Of a stretch of 64,000 bases of DNA, positions 44,958-54,339 are shown in pieces (position 1 is the first letter of the stretch; each line of letters starts with the position of its first letter). Made by a program: the position numbers and the translations under genes. This stretch comes from Saccharothrix sp. HUAS TT1 (GTDB lineage Bacteria > Actinomycetota > Actinomycetes > Mycobacteriales > Pseudonocardiaceae). The stretch lies in contig NZ_CP160453.1 of the NCBI RefSeq assembly GCF_040744945.1, positions 2,790,001-2,854,000 of the forward strand. Reading direction: 5' to 3'. The notes beneath the pieces were generated by a model that saw nothing but the letters and a program-made list of their open reading frames with translations, was not told the origin of the DNA and made no database searches.

Positions 44958-46568
44958 GTGACCCCCCTCGGCGATTCATTCCACGTCTTCGACACGACCC
45001 TGCGGGACGGTGCCCAGCGCGAGGGCATCTCCTACTCGGTGAACGACAAGCTGGCGGTCGCCCGCTTGCTCGACTCGTTGGGCGTCGGCTTCATCGAGGG
45101 TGGCTGGCCGGGCGCGATGCCGAAGGACACCGAGTTCTTCGCCCGTGCCGCGGCGGGTGAGCTGACGCTCAAGCACGCGCAGCTCGTCGCGTTCGGCTCG
45201 ACCCGCAAGGCGGGCGTGAAGGTGCAGGAGGACGCGCAGGTCAGGGCCCTGCTGGAGGCGCGGACGCCGGTCGTGACGCTGGTCGCCAAGTCCGACCGCA
45301 GGCACATCGAGCGGGCCCTGCGCACCGACGTCGCGGAGAACTGCGCGATGGTCCGCGACACCGTCTCGTTCCTGGTCGGCGAGGGCCGCCGGGTGTTCGT
45401 GGACGCCGAGCACTTCTTCGACGGCTTCGCCTTCGACCCGGACACCGCGCTGCGCGTGCTGGAGTCCGCTGTGGAGGGTGGCGCGGACGTCGCCGTGCTG
45501 TGCGACACGAACGGCGGCCAGCTGCCCCTGGGCCTGGCCGAGACCGTCGCCGACGTGGTCGCCCGCACGGGCTTCCGGGTCGGCATCCACTGCCAGGACG
45601 ACACGTCCTGCGCGGTGGCCAACACCGTCGCGGCGGTGCAGGCGGGGGCGACCCACGTCCAGTGCACCGCGAACGGCTACGGCGAGCGAGCGGGCAACGC
45701 GGACCTGTTCGCCGTCGTCGGGAACCTCGTGACCAAGCTCGGCCTGCAGGTGCTACCCACCGAATCGCTGGCCGAGCTGACCCGGGTCTCCCATGCGTTG
45801 GCCGAGATCGCGAACATCGCACCCGAGACCCACCAGGCCTACGTCGGGTCGTCGGCCTTCGCCCACAAGGCGGGGCTGCACGCGAGCGCGATCAAGGTTG
45901 ATCCGGAGCTGTACAACCACATCGATCCGGACACCGTCGGCAACGACATGCGGGTGCTGGTCACCGAGATGGCGGGTCGGGCCAGTCTCGAACTCAAGGG
46001 ACGTGAGTTCGGGATCGACCTGACCCGCCGGCCCGAAGCGCTCACCAACGTGGTGCGCAAGGTCAAGGAGCTGGAGGCGGGCGGCTGGTCGTTCGAGGCC
46101 GCCGACGCCTCCCTGGAACTGCTCCTCAAGGCCGAGCTGGACGAGCTGGACGCGCCGCCGTTCGTGCTGGAGTCCTACCGCGTGCTGCTCGACCACCAGC
46201 AGGACGGCACGATCGTGTCCGAGGCCACGGTCAAGGTGCGGGTGGCCGGTGAGCGGGTCATCGCGACCGCCGAGGGCAACGGTCCGGTGCACGCGCTGGA
46301 CGCGGCGCTGCGCAAGGCCCTGCTGCCCCACCTGTCCTGGTTGGACGCGGTGGAGCTGAACGACTACAAGGTGCGCATCCTCCCGGGGTCCCACAACTCG
46401 GCCGAGCACGGCACCGACGCCGTCACCCGCGTGCTGGTGGAGTCCACCGACGGCGAGCGCGAGTGGACCACCGTGGGCGTGCACGGCAACATCGTCGAGG
46501 CCAGCTGGCTCGCCCTGTGCGACGCGCTGGCGCACAAGGCGATGCGGGTCACCCCGTCACCAGCGTGA
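44958..46568 (+). CDS. cimA: citramalate synthase
   Basis: 536 aa. It condenses pyruvate and acetyl-CoA to citramalate, a threonine-independent entry to isoleucine. The TIM-barrel motifs are HVFDTTLRDGAQREGISYSVNDK (metal/pyruvate site), FIEGGWPGAMPKDTEFF, and HCQDDTSCAVANTVAAVQAGATHVQCTANGYGERAGNADL; the C-terminal LeuA-type dimer domain (residues ~410-530) allows feedback. The GGWPG signature distinguishes CimA from LeuA. The upstream Ile-codon attenuator supports the assignment. The 3' end overlaps the convergent S1-like gene by 20 bp. Confidence 0.93.
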   Translation: MTPLGDSFHVFDTTLRDGAQREGISYSVNDKLAVARLLDSLGVGFIEGGWPGAMPKDTEFFARAAAGELTLKHAQLVAFGSTRKAGVKVQEDAQVRALLEARTPVVTLVAKSDRRHIERALRTDVAENCAMVRDTVSFLVGEGRRVFVDAEHFFDGFAFDPDTALRVLESAVEGGADVAVLCDTNGGQLPLGLAETVADVVARTGFRVGIHCQDDTSCAVANTVAAVQAGATHVQCTANGYGERAGNADLFAVVGNLVTKLGLQVLPTESLAELTRVSHALAEIANIAPETHQAYVGSSAFAHKAGLHASAIKVDPELYNHIDPDTVGNDMRVLVTEMAGRASLELKGREFGIDLTRRPEALTNVVRKVKELEAGGWSFEAADASLELLLKAELDELDAPPFVLESYRVLLDHQQDGTIVSEATVKVRVAGERVIATAEGNGPVHALDAALRKALLPHLSWLDAVELNDYKVRILPGSHNSAEHGTDAVTRVLVESTDGEREWTTVGVHGNIVEASWLALCDALAHKAMRVTPSPA

Positions 46569-47181
46569 ACCCCTCGGCGGCCAGGATGCGGTTGATCGGC
46601 TGGAAGAAGGACGTGCCGCCGGTCGTGCAGTTGCCGGAGCCGCCGAGCACGTGCCCCTGGGCCTGGGCGCCGGTGAAGACCGGCGCCCACTGGTCGCCCG
46701 GTTCGGTGCACAGGTTCGTCCGGGTCAGGCCGTAGACCACGCCTTCCGGGTAGTTCACCGTGACGTTCTTGGCCTGGACGACGCCGCAGCGCAGCCCGGT
46801 GGTGCGGCCCGCCGCGCACACCTGGCCGCCGACCGGCGTCTCGGCCGAGCCGCGGATGGTGGTGCCGGGGAACCCGGCGATGGTCGGGCGCTGGACCCAG
46901 GCGGCGGTGTTGGTGATCCGGACGACCGCGTAGGTCTGCCGGACCGCCACCACGGGGCCTATGTCCACCATGCCGGGCCCGCGGACCGCGGTGCCGACGT
47001 TCCCGCAGGACGGTGGCACGACCAGGTGGCCGCGGACGTTGAAGCCGTTGGCGCAGCGCGCGCCGTTCGCCGCGTAGAGGGGGGTGCCCGCCTCCAGCGG
47101 TGTCGGCAGCGCGGCGGGCGCCGCCACGGCGGGTGACGCCGCGGCGGCGAGCAGGGTCAGGACGATCAGCAGGGTTCGCAT
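46549..47181 (-). CDS. secreted S1 (streptogrisin-like) pseudoprotease
   Basis: 210 aa with a signal peptide (RTLLIVLTLLAAAASPAVA). The chymotrypsin-fold of the S1E type is clear from CANGFNVRG, SCGNVGTAVRG, GTTIRGSAETPVGGQVCAAGRTTGLRCG and EPGDQWAPVFTGAQAQGHVLGGSGNC, and all six disulfide cysteines are kept (43-59, 122-132, 158-185). Yet all three catalytic positions are changed: His to Ser58 (PPSC for AGHC), Asp to Thr83 and Ser to Gln164 (GDQWAP for GDSGGP). It should be an exported non-enzymatic protein, perhaps a binding protein or inhibitor. Confidence 0.85.
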   Translation of the reverse strand: MRTLLIVLTLLAAAASPAVAAPAALPTPLEAGTPLYAANGARCANGFNVRGHLVVPPSCGNVGTAVRGPGMVDIGPVVAVRQTYAVVRITNTAAWVQRPTIAGFPGTTIRGSAETPVGGQVCAAGRTTGLRCGVVQAKNVTVNYPEGVVYGLTRTNLCTEPGDQWAPVFTGAQAQGHVLGGSGNCTTGGTSFFQPINRILAAEGFTLVTG

Positions 47182-47237
47182 CCCTCGACGTTAGGCACGC
47201 CAGGTGCGGTTTCCAGCCACCGGTTAGGGTCACCTCC

Positions 47238-48008
47238 GTGCGCATTGCCCGTATCGCCCAACCCGACGGCCTCGCCTTCGCCGCCATCGAAGGCGACGGC
47301 GACGACCTGACCGCGGTCGAGATCGCCGACGACCCCTTCGCCAACCCGACGTTCACCGGCCGCCGCTGGCCGCTGGCCGACGTCCGGCTGCTGGCGCCGT
47401 TCCTGCCGCCCAAGATCGTGGCCATCGGCCGCAACTACGCCGAGCACGCCGCCGAGCTGGGCAACGAGCTGCCCGAGAACCCGCTGATGTTCCTCAAGCC
47501 GAACACGGCGGTGGTCGGGCCGAACGCGGACATCAAGCTGCCCGCGGTGTCCGAGCGGGTCGACTTCGAGGGCGAGCTGGCCGTCGTGATCGGCGTCGGC
47601 GGCCGGGACATCCCCGCCTCGCGGGCCCGCCAGTCGATCCTCGGCTACACGATCGCCAACGACGTCACCGCGCGCGACCTGCAGAAGGCCGACGGGCAGT
47701 GGACGCGGGCCAAGGGCTTCGACACGTTCTGCCCGCTCGGGCCGTGGGTGGAGACCGAGTTCGACCCGTCGGACGTGGCCATCCGCACCGAGGTGGACGG
47801 CGAGGTCAAGCAGGACTCGCGGACCTCGCTGCTGCTGTTCGGCATCCCCGAGCTGATCGAGCACATCTCCTCGGTGATGACCCTGCGACCGCTGGACGTG
47901 ATCCTCACCGGCACGCCCGCGGGCGTCGCCCCGCTCAGCGCCGGGCAGACCGTCTCGGTGACCGTCGAGGGCCTGGGCACGCTGACGAACACGGTCGCCA
48001 ACCGCTAG
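47238..48008 (+). CDS. fumarylacetoacetate hydrolase family protein
   Basis: 256 aa from GTG 47238 (TAGGGT 7 bp upstream). FAH-fold C-terminal domain: KIVAIGRNYAEHAAELG, VDFEGELAVVIGVGGRDI (acidic metal ligands), YTIANDVTARDLQ, GFDTFCPLGPW and ILTGTPAGVAPL. Members hydrolyse or decarboxylate acylpyruvates and related 2-keto compounds, needing Mg2+. The homologue Rv2993c has the same place between leuB and gltX. Stop overlaps the convergent monooxygenase stop by 4 bp. Confidence 0.9.
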   Translation: MRIARIAQPDGLAFAAIEGDGDDLTAVEIADDPFANPTFTGRRWPLADVRLLAPFLPPKIVAIGRNYAEHAAELGNELPENPLMFLKPNTAVVGPNADIKLPAVSERVDFEGELAVVIGVGGRDIPASRARQSILGYTIANDVTARDLQKADGQWTRAKGFDTFCPLGPWVETEFDPSDVAIRTEVDGEVKQDSRTSLLLFGIPELIEHISSVMTLRPLDVILTGTPAGVAPLSAGQTVSVTVEGLGTLTNTVANR

Positions 48009-49252
48009 GTCCGCTCGATCCTGCCGGGCGCGCGCCGGGCGAACTCCGGCGCGTGCTCGGGCCGCAACCCGATCGCCACCAGGTAGGCGGGCACCACCTG
48101 CAGCCGCGGGAACCGCTGCATCAGCCGGATCGGCTTCGGCACGCGGCCCCGCGCCGCGCCCGACGTGCCGGCCAGCGTCGGCTTCAGGAACGAGTCCTGG
48201 ATCCGCCGCTGGACGGCCTGGGTCACCGCGGTCGGCAGCCACCGCCTGCGCCGCACCTTCGCCAGCACCGCCGGGGTCAGCGCGCCCCGGCGCAGCGGCG
48301 CGGCCACGATCCGCGCGGCGGCCACCGCGTCCTGCACGGCCAGGTTGATGCCGACGCCGCCGATGGGCGACATCGCGTGCGCCGCGTCCCCGATGCACAG
48401 CACGCCGTCGGCGTGCCAGGTCCGCAACCGGTCGAGCTTGACGTCCAGCAGCTTCACGTCGTCCAGCGACCCGATCGCCTCCAGCCGGTCCGCCAGCCAC
48501 GGCACCAGGTTCGCCATCCGCCCGCGGAAGGCCGCCACGCCCTCCGAGCGCAGCAACCGGTCGGTGCCCTTGCGGATCAGGTAGGCGCACTGGAAGTAGT
48601 CGCCGCGGTTGATCAGCACCAGCCCGTCGCTGCTGCCGAACCGGCCGGTGGCGCCGGTCAGCTCGCCCTCCGCGCGCGGCAGCCGGAACCACCACACGTC
48701 CATCGGCGCGCCGAACGCCCGCACCGGCAGGCCGACCTCCTCGCGCACCAGCGAGCGCCGCCCGTCGGCCGCGATGACCAGGTCCGCCGCCAGTTCACCG
48801 GTGTCGCCGCCCGGAGTGCGGTAGCGGACACCGGTCACCTTGCCGCCCTGCTTGAGCAGACCGGTGAACTCGGTGCTCATCCGCAGCGTGAAAGCGGGCT
48901 CGCGCTTGCCGGCGTCGGCCAGCAGGTCGAGGAAGTCCCACTGCGGCACCATCGCGATGTGCTTGTGCCGGCCGGGCAGCCTGCTCAGGTCGGCCATCGT
49001 CTGCGGGCCCGCGTCCAGCAGCACCTGCAGCTTGTCCACGAGCTGGTGCGGCACGTCCGCGAACGCCGGCCCGAGGCCGAGCTCGTCCAGCAGGGTCAAC
49101 GTCGACGCGTGCACCGTGTCACCGCGGAAGTCGCGCAGGAAGTCGGCGTGCTTCTCCAGCACGGTCACCTCGACACCGGCCCTGGCCAGCAGCAACCCGG
49201 CCACCATGCCGGCCGGGCCGCCTCCGACGACCACCACCCCGGTCCTGTCCAT
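48005..49252 (-). CDS. FAD-dependent monooxygenase/hydroxylase
   Basis: 415 aa. PHBH-fold flavoprotein: GGGPAG at 10-15 (VVVVGGGPAGMVAGLLLARAG), VTVLEKH, the DG motif IAADGRRSLVREEVG and the GD motif LCIGDAAHAMSPIGGVGINLAVQDA. It would hydroxylate an aromatic or similar substrate with NAD(P)H and O2; the substrate is not known. Possibly regulated from the TTCAAC/GTTGAA palindrome 18 bp upstream. No dedicated regulator gene is adjacent. Confidence 0.9.
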   Translation of the reverse strand: MDRTGVVVVGGGPAGMVAGLLLARAGVEVTVLEKHADFLRDFRGDTVHASTLTLLDELGLGPAFADVPHQLVDKLQVLLDAGPQTMADLSRLPGRHKHIAMVPQWDFLDLLADAGKREPAFTLRMSTEFTGLLKQGGKVTGVRYRTPGGDTGELAADLVIAADGRRSLVREEVGLPVRAFGAPMDVWWFRLPRAEGELTGATGRFGSSDGLVLINRGDYFQCAYLIRKGTDRLLRSEGVAAFRGRMANLVPWLADRLEAIGSLDDVKLLDVKLDRLRTWHADGVLCIGDAAHAMSPIGGVGINLAVQDAVAAARIVAAPLRRGALTPAVLAKVRRRRWLPTAVTQAVQRRIQDSFLKPTLAGTSGAARGRVPKPIRLMQRFPRLQVVPAYLVAIGLRPEHAPEFARRAPGRIERT

Positions 49253-49269
49253 GATCCACCCCTCACGTT

Positions 49270-49285
49270 TTCAACACCAGTTGAA
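49270..49285. promoter_or_regulatory. palindromic operator upstream of the FAD monooxygenase
   Basis: TTCAAC-acca-GTTGAA, a perfect 6-bp inverted repeat with 4-bp spacer in an AT-rich patch 18 bp upstream of the minus-strand start at 49252. The form is typical of MarR/TetR-type sites. Confidence 0.55.
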
Positions 49286-49343
49286 TAAGCTCAGGATGCT
49301 CCCACCCGGCGCCGCCGGTCAAGCCGGATAGGCTGATCGGGTC

Positions 49344-50834
49344 ATGAGCGCATCAGCAGCACCCGCCCGGGTCCGCGTCCGGCTCTGCCCCTCTCCCACC
49401 GGCGCGCCGCACCTCGGCCTGGTCCGGACCGCGCTGTTCAACTGGGCCTACGCCCGCCACGCCGGTGGCGCGGTGGTGCTCCGGATCGAGGACGCCGACG
49501 CGGCCCGCGACTCCGAGGAGTCCTACCTCTCGCTGCTGGAAGCCCTGCGGTGGCTCGGCCTGGACTGGGACGAGGGCCCCGAGGTCGGCGGACCGCACGC
49601 GCCGTACCGGCAGAGCGGGCGGCGCGCCCTCTACGCCGACATCGCCGAACGCCTGCTCGCGGCGGGCGAGCTGTACGAGTCGTTCTCCACCGCTGACGAG
49701 GTCGAGGCGCGCCGCCGGGCCGCCGGGCAGGACCCGAAGCTCGGCTACGACGGCCACGACCGCGACCTCACCGCCGGGCGGCGGGCGGCGTTGCGCGCCG
49801 AGGGCCGCGAACCGGTGCTGCGCCTGAAGATGCCCGACGAGGACATCACGTGGGTCGACCTGGTGCGCGGCGAGGTGACGTTCAAGGCGGGCAGCACGCC
49901 CGACCCGGTCCTCGTGCGCGCCGACGGCGAACCGCTGTACCCGTTCGTCAACCCGGTGGACGACGCGCTCATGGGCATCACGCACGTGCTGCGCGACGAG
50001 GACCTGCTCCCGTCGACGCCCCGGCGGATCGCGCTGCACCGGGCGTTGGCCGGGATCGGCGTCACCTCGACCCTCCCGGAGTTCGGCCACCTCCCGCCCG
50101 TGCTGGGGGAGGGGAACCGGAAGCTCTCCAAGCGCGACCCGCGGTCGGACCTGTTCCACTACCGCGACCGCGGTTTCCTGCCCGAGGGCCTGCTGAACTA
50201 CCTGGCGCTGCTGGGCTGGTCCACCGCCGACGACCGCGACGTGGTCACGCTCGCCGAGCTGGTCGAGGCGTTCGAGCCGTCCCGGCTCGGCGCCAACCCG
50301 GCCCGCTTCGACCTGAAGAAGGCCGAGGCGGTCAACGCCGCGCACCTGCGCGCGCTGCCCGTCGCGGACTTCGTCGACCGCGTGCTGCCGCACCTGGTGC
50401 GCGACGGCGTGCTGCCGCCCGAACCGGCGCCGGAGCAGCTGGCCGTGCTGACGGCCGTCGCGCCGCTGGTGCGGGAGCGGTTGGTCGTGTTGTCCGAAGC
50501 GTCCGGGATGGTGCGTTTCCTGTTCGTCGCGGAGCAGGACTTCGCGCCGGAGGAGGAAGCCGCCGCCAAGGCGTTGGGCGAGGACGCCCGACCGGTGCTG
50601 CGAGCCGGCGTCGACGCGTTGGAATCGCTTCCGGAGTGGACGGCGGCGGCCATCGAAGAGGCGCTGAAGGTGTCCCTTGTGGACGGCTTGGGCCTGAAGG
50701 CGCGCAACGCCTACGCCCCGGTGCGGGTTGCCGTGACGGGCCGTACCGTCTCGCCTCCGCTGTACGAATCGCTCGAACTGGTCGGTCGAAGTCGCTCGAT
50801 CGGGCGATTGCGCCGCGCGCTCGGGGCAATCTGA
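49344..50834 (+). CDS. gltX: glutamyl-tRNA synthetase
   Basis: 496 aa. Charges tRNA-Glu, and as a non-discriminating enzyme also tRNA-Gln, whose product GatCAB then amidates; no glnS is seen here. Class-I motifs: HIGH variant His23-Leu-Gly-Leu ([24 protein letters not shown]) and KLSKRD. The C-terminal helical anticodon-binding region is present. TAGGCT 9 bp upstream may be the -10 box. tRNA-Gln and tRNA-Glu genes follow 1 kb downstream. Confidence 0.95.
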   Translation: MSASAAPARVRVRLCPSPTGAPHLGLVRTALFNWAYARHAGGAVVLRIEDADAARDSEESYLSLLEALRWLGLDWDEGPEVGGPHAPYRQSGRRALYADIAERLLAAGELYESFSTADEVEARRRAAGQDPKLGYDGHDRDLTAGRRAALRAEGREPVLRLKMPDEDITWVDLVRGEVTFKAGSTPDPVLVRADGEPLYPFVNPVDDALMGITHVLRDEDLLPSTPRRIALHRALAGIGVTSTLPEFGHLPPVLGEGNRKLSKRDPRSDLFHYRDRGFLPEGLLNYLALLGWSTADDRDVVTLAELVEAFEPSRLGANPARFDLKKAEAVNAAHLRALPVADFVDRVLPHLVRDGVLPPEPAPEQLAVLTAVAPLVRERLVVLSEASGMVRFLFVAEQDFAPEEEAAAKALGEDARPVLRAGVDALESLPEWTAAAIEEALKVSLVDGLGLKARNAYAPVRVAVTGRTVSPPLYESLELVGRSRSIGRLRRALGAI

Positions 50835-50938
50835 CTGGTGCCTTCGGGCGGTTCAGCGGTGCTTGACCGTGCAAGAATCGCCAGATATCACCTCTCTGGT
50901 CGAGTCGGACGAGGGGTGAGCGCACCTAGCCTCACGGG

Positions 50939-51676
50939 GTGACAACCGCAGCCCCGACCTTCACCCCTCGGAGAACCGGCGAGATCCGGGCGGTGTGCCT
51001 CGACGTGGACGACACCCTCGTCGACTACAGCACCTCGTCCCGGGCCGCCCTGGCCGCGATGGTCGGCAACGCCGACGCCTGGCCGCTGTGGCAGCGCATC
51101 ACCGACGAGCACTGCGAGCGCCTGCTCGCCGGCGAGCTCGAGTACGAGACGATGCGCAACCTCCGCACCCGCGCCTTCTTCGCGGCGCTCGGCGAGGAGT
51201 TGGACCAGGAGGAGGCGACCCGCCGGGAACTGCGCCGGCAGGAGGTCCTCGCGTCCGGCTGGCGGCTGTTCCCGGACGTCGTGCCGTGCCTGGAGTGGCT
51301 GCGGGCCACCGGTCTGCCCATGGCTGCCGTGAGCAACGCCTCAGGCCGTCACCAACGGGTGAAGATCGCGACCCTCGGGCTGACCCAGTACTTCGACACC
51401 GTGCTCATCGCCGGCGAGGTCGGCTCCGCGAAACCCGACCGGGTGATCTTCGACACCGCCTGCGCGGACCTGGGCGTGGACCTCGGTGACACGGTGCACG
51501 TCGGCGACCGCCTGCACGCCGACGCGATCGGCGCGCGCGACGCGGGCATGAAGGGCGTGTGGCTGAACCGCCAGGGCCCGCGCGACGGCTCCCTGCCCGC
51601 GGGCATCTCCGCCATCAGCAGCCTCGCTGAGCTGCCGGAACTCCTCGTCTGCGAGCTGTCGGCCGCCTCCGCGTGA
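50939..51676 (+). CDS. HAD-family phosphohydrolase
   Basis: 245 aa from GTG 50939 (TAGCCT 6 bp upstream). Motif I is CLDVDDTLVDYS (nucleophile Asp22, acid Asp24), motif II AAVSNASG, motif III Lys in SAKPDRVIF and motif IV HVGDRLHADAIGARDAGMKGVWL. A helical cap follows motif I (subclass I). Likely hydrolyses a small phosphomonoester in the cytoplasm; substrate unknown. An HAD gene downstream of gltX is common in actinobacteria. Confidence 0.9.
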   Translation: MTTAAPTFTPRRTGEIRAVCLDVDDTLVDYSTSSRAALAAMVGNADAWPLWQRITDEHCERLLAGELEYETMRNLRTRAFFAALGEELDQEEATRRELRRQEVLASGWRLFPDVVPCLEWLRATGLPMAAVSNASGRHQRVKIATLGLTQYFDTVLIAGEVGSAKPDRVIFDTACADLGVDLGDTVHVGDRLHADAIGARDAGMKGVWLNRQGPRDGSLPAGISAISSLAELPELLVCELSAASA

Positions 51677-51683
51677 CCCCGAT

Positions 51684-51713
51684 TTCCGTTCCGCCGGGGA
51701 CGTGGTCTAGTAT
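51684..51713 (+). promoter_or_regulatory. putative tRNA-Gln promoter
   Basis: TAGTAT at 51708-51713 is a good -10 box; TTCCGT (about 51685) is a poor -35 with about 18-bp spacing. It lies ~65 bp before the tRNA, in a gene-free stretch. Confidence 0.4.
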
Positions 51714-51777
51714 TCCTCCCGGCGGAACGGAGAGGCCCCCCGAGCGAAAGCGAAGGGGAGTCGGGCCGGGAAACCAA

Positions 51778-51849
51778 TGGGGTATGGTGTAATTGGCAGC
51801 ACGACTGATTCTGGTTCAGTTAGTCTAGGTTCGAGTCCTGGTACCCCAG
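51778..51849 (+). tRNA. tRNA-Gln (anticodon CTG)
   Basis: 72-nt cloverleaf: acceptor TGGGGTA/TACCCCA, anticodon stem ACTGA/TCAGT with loop TTCTGGT (anticodon CTG), T-arm GGTTCGAGTCC. The discriminator is G and CCA is not encoded. Confidence 0.96.
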
Positions 51850-51932
51850 CTGCACGGTAGAGAATCGAGTATGGTAAGCTACCGGCAACGCAGGACAGCA
51901 AGAACGTGATAAAGTGAATATCGAAAGTTCCC

Positions 51933-52005
51933 GGCCCCGTCGTCTAGCGGCCTAGGACGCCGCCCTCTCAAGGCGGTAGCGTGGGTTCGAATCCCATCGG
52001 GGCTA
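51933..52005 (+). tRNA. tRNA-Glu (anticodon CTC)
   Basis: 73-nt cloverleaf: acceptor GGCCCCG/CGGGGCT (one G-U), anticodon stem CCGCC/GGCGG with loop CTCTCAA (anticodon CTC), T-loop GGTTCGAATCC. CCA not encoded. The 83 bp between the two tRNAs are AT-richer than the surroundings. Confidence 0.96.
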
Positions 52006-52014
52006 CAGATCAGG

Positions 52015-52050
52015 AAGATCCCTGTTTCGCACTGCGAAACAGGGATCTTT
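52015..52050 (+). terminator. tRNA operon terminator
   Basis: A 17-base inverted repeat (AAGATCCCTGTTTCGCA and its complement) around one base, ending in TTT, 9 bp after tRNA-Glu. Effective stem about 15 bp. Confidence 0.85.
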
Positions 52051-52102
52051 CGCATTGTCACCGGGGTCCGATCCCCAGACCCCGGGCAGGCGGGCTCCGC
52101 CC

Positions 52103-52138
52103 CCTGCACCCCCGCCGCCTCGCGGCCGGGGGTGCAGG
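52103..52138 (-). terminator. terminator hairpin of the IclR gene
   Basis: An 11-bp stem (CCTGCACCCCC / GGGGGTGCAGG) with a GC-rich loop, 10 bp beyond the IclR stop on the minus strand. Confidence 0.6.
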
Positions 52139-52147
52139 TCGTAGCGC

Positions 52148-52849
52148 TCAGAGACGGCTCTGCAGGGCCTCAGCGGCTGCCAGGAGGTCTGCGGCCCAGC
52201 GGGCGCCCGGACGGCGGCCCATGCGGTCGATGGGACCGGAAACCGATACCGCCGCGACCACCGAACCGGAGCTGTCGCGCACCGGCGCGGAAACGGAGGC
52301 GACTCCCGGTTCCCGTTCCGCCACCGACTGCGCCCAACCCCGCCGGCGCACTTCCAACAATGTGCGCTCGCCGTAAACCGCGTCGGCGAGAACGGAGCGC
52401 TGAGTTCCCGGGTCGGCCCACGCCGCCAATACCTTCGCGCCGGAACCGGCCGTCATCGGCAATCGCGCGCCGATCGGCACGGTGTCGCGCAAACCACTCG
52501 GTGGTTCGGCCGAGGACACGCAGATCCGCTGCATCCCGTCCCGCCGGTACAACTGGACGCTCTCGCCCGTGATGTCGCGCAACCGCGGCAACACCGAGGA
52601 CGCCGCGTCGAGCAGCGGGTCGGTGGCCCCGCCCGCCAACTCCGCCAGGGCCGCGCCCGGGCGCCAGCGGCCGTCGGAACCCCGTCGCAGCAACCGGTGC
52701 ACCTCGAGCCCGACCGCCAACCGGTGCGCGGTAGCCCTCGGCAAGCCCGTCCGGTTGCACAACTCGGCGAGCCCACACGGATCCTTTGCGACGGCGTTCA
52801 AGACAGCCACTGCCTTGTCCAACACGCCGATCCCGCTATGCTGTCCCAC
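52148..52849 (-). CDS. IclR-family regulator of leuCD (AreB/NdgR-like)
   Basis: 233 aa. Winged HTH at residues ~8-65 ([46 protein letters not shown]), then the GAF-like effector domain ([50 protein letters not shown]). Divergent from leuC, as for NdgR/AreB in Streptomyces and Rv2989 in M. tuberculosis, which control leucine genes. GTG 52849 has TAGTAT 6 bp upstream and no Shine-Dalgarno, so probably a leaderless mRNA. A palindrome in the shared intergenic DNA is a likely target. Confidence 0.92.
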   Translation of the reverse strand: MGQHSGIGVLDKAVAVLNAVAKDPCGLAELCNRTGLPRATAHRLAVGLEVHRLLRRGSDGRWRPGAALAELAGGATDPLLDAASSVLPRLRDITGESVQLYRRDGMQRICVSSAEPPSGLRDTVPIGARLPMTAGSGAKVLAAWADPGTQRSVLADAVYGERTLLEVRRRGWAQSVAEREPGVASVSAPVRDSSGSVVAAVSVSGPIDRMGRRPGARWAADLLAAAEALQSRL

Positions 52850-52920
52850 AAGCCGATACTAACTTCCCACTGTCTGGGAAGTCCAGATCTATCGACTGTC
52901 CAGATCTTGGGAGAGTTGCG
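52850..52920. promoter_or_regulatory. divergent IclR/leuC promoter with operator palindrome
   Basis: ACTTCCCA-ctgtc-TGGGAAGT (52862-52882) is a perfect 8-bp inverted repeat. TCCAGATCT occurs twice, near 52882 and 52899, as a direct repeat 17 bp apart. The IclR -10 box (52861-52856, minus) abuts the palindrome, so binding there would autoregulate the regulator. leuC has a GGGAGAG ribosome binding site. Confidence 0.65.
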
Positions 52921-54324
52921 ATGAGCCGCACGCTCGCGGAGAAGGTGTGGGAAGCACACGTCGTGCGCCACGGCAGTGGCGCGGAGCCGGACCTGCTCTA
53001 CATCGACCTCCACCTGCTGCACGAAGTGACCAGCCCGCAGGCGTTCGACGGCCTGCGCCTGGCGGGACGGCCGCTCCGCCGCCCCGACCTCACGATCGCC
53101 ACCGAGGACCACAACGTCCCGACGATCGACATCGAGCTGCCCATCGCCGACCCGGTGTCGCGCACGCAGGTCGAGACGCTGCGCAAGAACTGCGCGGAGT
53201 TCGGCGTGCGGCTGCACCCGATGGGCGACTTCGAGCAGGGCATCGTGCACGTCGTCGGCCCGCAGCTGGGCCTGACCCAGCCCGGCATGACGGTCGTCTG
53301 CGGTGACAGCCACACGTCGACGCACGGCGCGTTCGGCGCGCTGGCGTTCGGCATCGGCACGTCCGAGGTGGAGCACGTGATGGCCACCCAGACGCTGCCC
53401 CTGCGGCCGTTCAAGACGATGGCCATCACCGTCGACGGGCAGCTGGGGCCCGGTGTCACGGCAAAGGACATCATCCTCGCGGTGATCGCGAAGATCGGCA
53501 CCGGCGGCGGCCAGGGGTACGTGCTGGAGTACCGGGGGAGCGCGATCGAGGCGCTGTCCATGGAAGCCCGCATGACCGTGTGCAACATGTCGATCGAGGC
53601 GGGCGCGCGCGCGGGCATGATCGCGCCGGACCAGACCACGTTCGACTACCTCCAGGGCCGCCCGCACGCGCCTTCGGGCGCGGACTGGGACGCGGCCGTC
53701 GAGTACTGGAAGACGCTGCGCACCGACGACGACGCCGAGTTCGACGCCGAGGTCCGCCTCGACGCCGACGAGCTCACGCCGTTCGTCACCTGGGGCACCA
53801 ACCCCGGCCAGGGCCTGCCGCTCGGCGCCACCGTGCCCGACCCCGAGGCCATCGCCGACGAGAACGAGCGCGTGGCCGCCGAGAAGGCCCTGACCTACAT
53901 GGGGCTGGAGCCGGGCACCCCGCTGCGCGACATCCACGTCGACACCGTGTTCCTCGGCTCGTGCACGAACGGCCGCATCGAGGACCTGAGGGCCGCCGCG
54001 GACGTGCTGAAGGGCCACAAGGTCGCCGACGGCGTCCGGATGCTCGTCGTGCCCGGCTCCATGCGGGTGCGCGCGCAGGCCGAGTCCGAAGGGCTGCACG
54101 AAGTGTTCCTGGCGGCGGGCGCCGAGTGGCGCCAGGCCGGCTGCTCGATGTGCCTGGGCATGAACCCGGACCAGCTCAAGCCGGGCGAGCGCAGCGCGTC
54201 GACCTCCAACCGAAACTTCGAGGGCAGGCAGGGCAAGGGTGGCCGCACCCACCTGGTTTCGCCACTCGTGGCCGCCGCCACCGCCGTGCGGGGCACGCTG
54301 TCGTCGCCCGCCGACCTGGTCTGA
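52921..54324 (+). CDS. leuC: 3-isopropylmalate dehydratase large subunit
   Basis: 467 aa from ATG 52921. Aconitase-family enzyme that isomerises 2- to 3-isopropylmalate. The [4Fe-4S] ligands are in [10 protein letters not shown] and [12 protein letters not shown]; other motifs are [34 protein letters not shown] and [21 protein letters not shown]. Followed by leuD after 15 bp. Confidence 0.97.
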   Translation: MSRTLAEKVWEAHVVRHGSGAEPDLLYIDLHLLHEVTSPQAFDGLRLAGRPLRRPDLTIATEDHNVPTIDIELPIADPVSRTQVETLRKNCAEFGVRLHPMGDFEQGIVHVVGPQLGLTQPGMTVVCGDSHTSTHGAFGALAFGIGTSEVEHVMATQTLPLRPFKTMAITVDGQLGPGVTAKDIILAVIAKIGTGGGQGYVLEYRGSAIEALSMEARMTVCNMSIEAGARAGMIAPDQTTFDYLQGRPHAPSGADWDAAVEYWKTLRTDDDAEFDAEVRLDADELTPFVTWGTNPGQGLPLGATVPDPEAIADENERVAAEKALTYMGLEPGTPLRDIHVDTVFLGSCTNGRIEDLRAAADVLKGHKVADGVRMLVVPGSMRVRAQAESEGLHEVFLAAGAEWRQAGCSMCLGMNPDQLKPGERSASTSNRNFEGRQGKGGRTHLVSPLVAAATAVRGTLSSPADLV

Positions 54325-54339
54325 GGGAGTTCTACGAAC

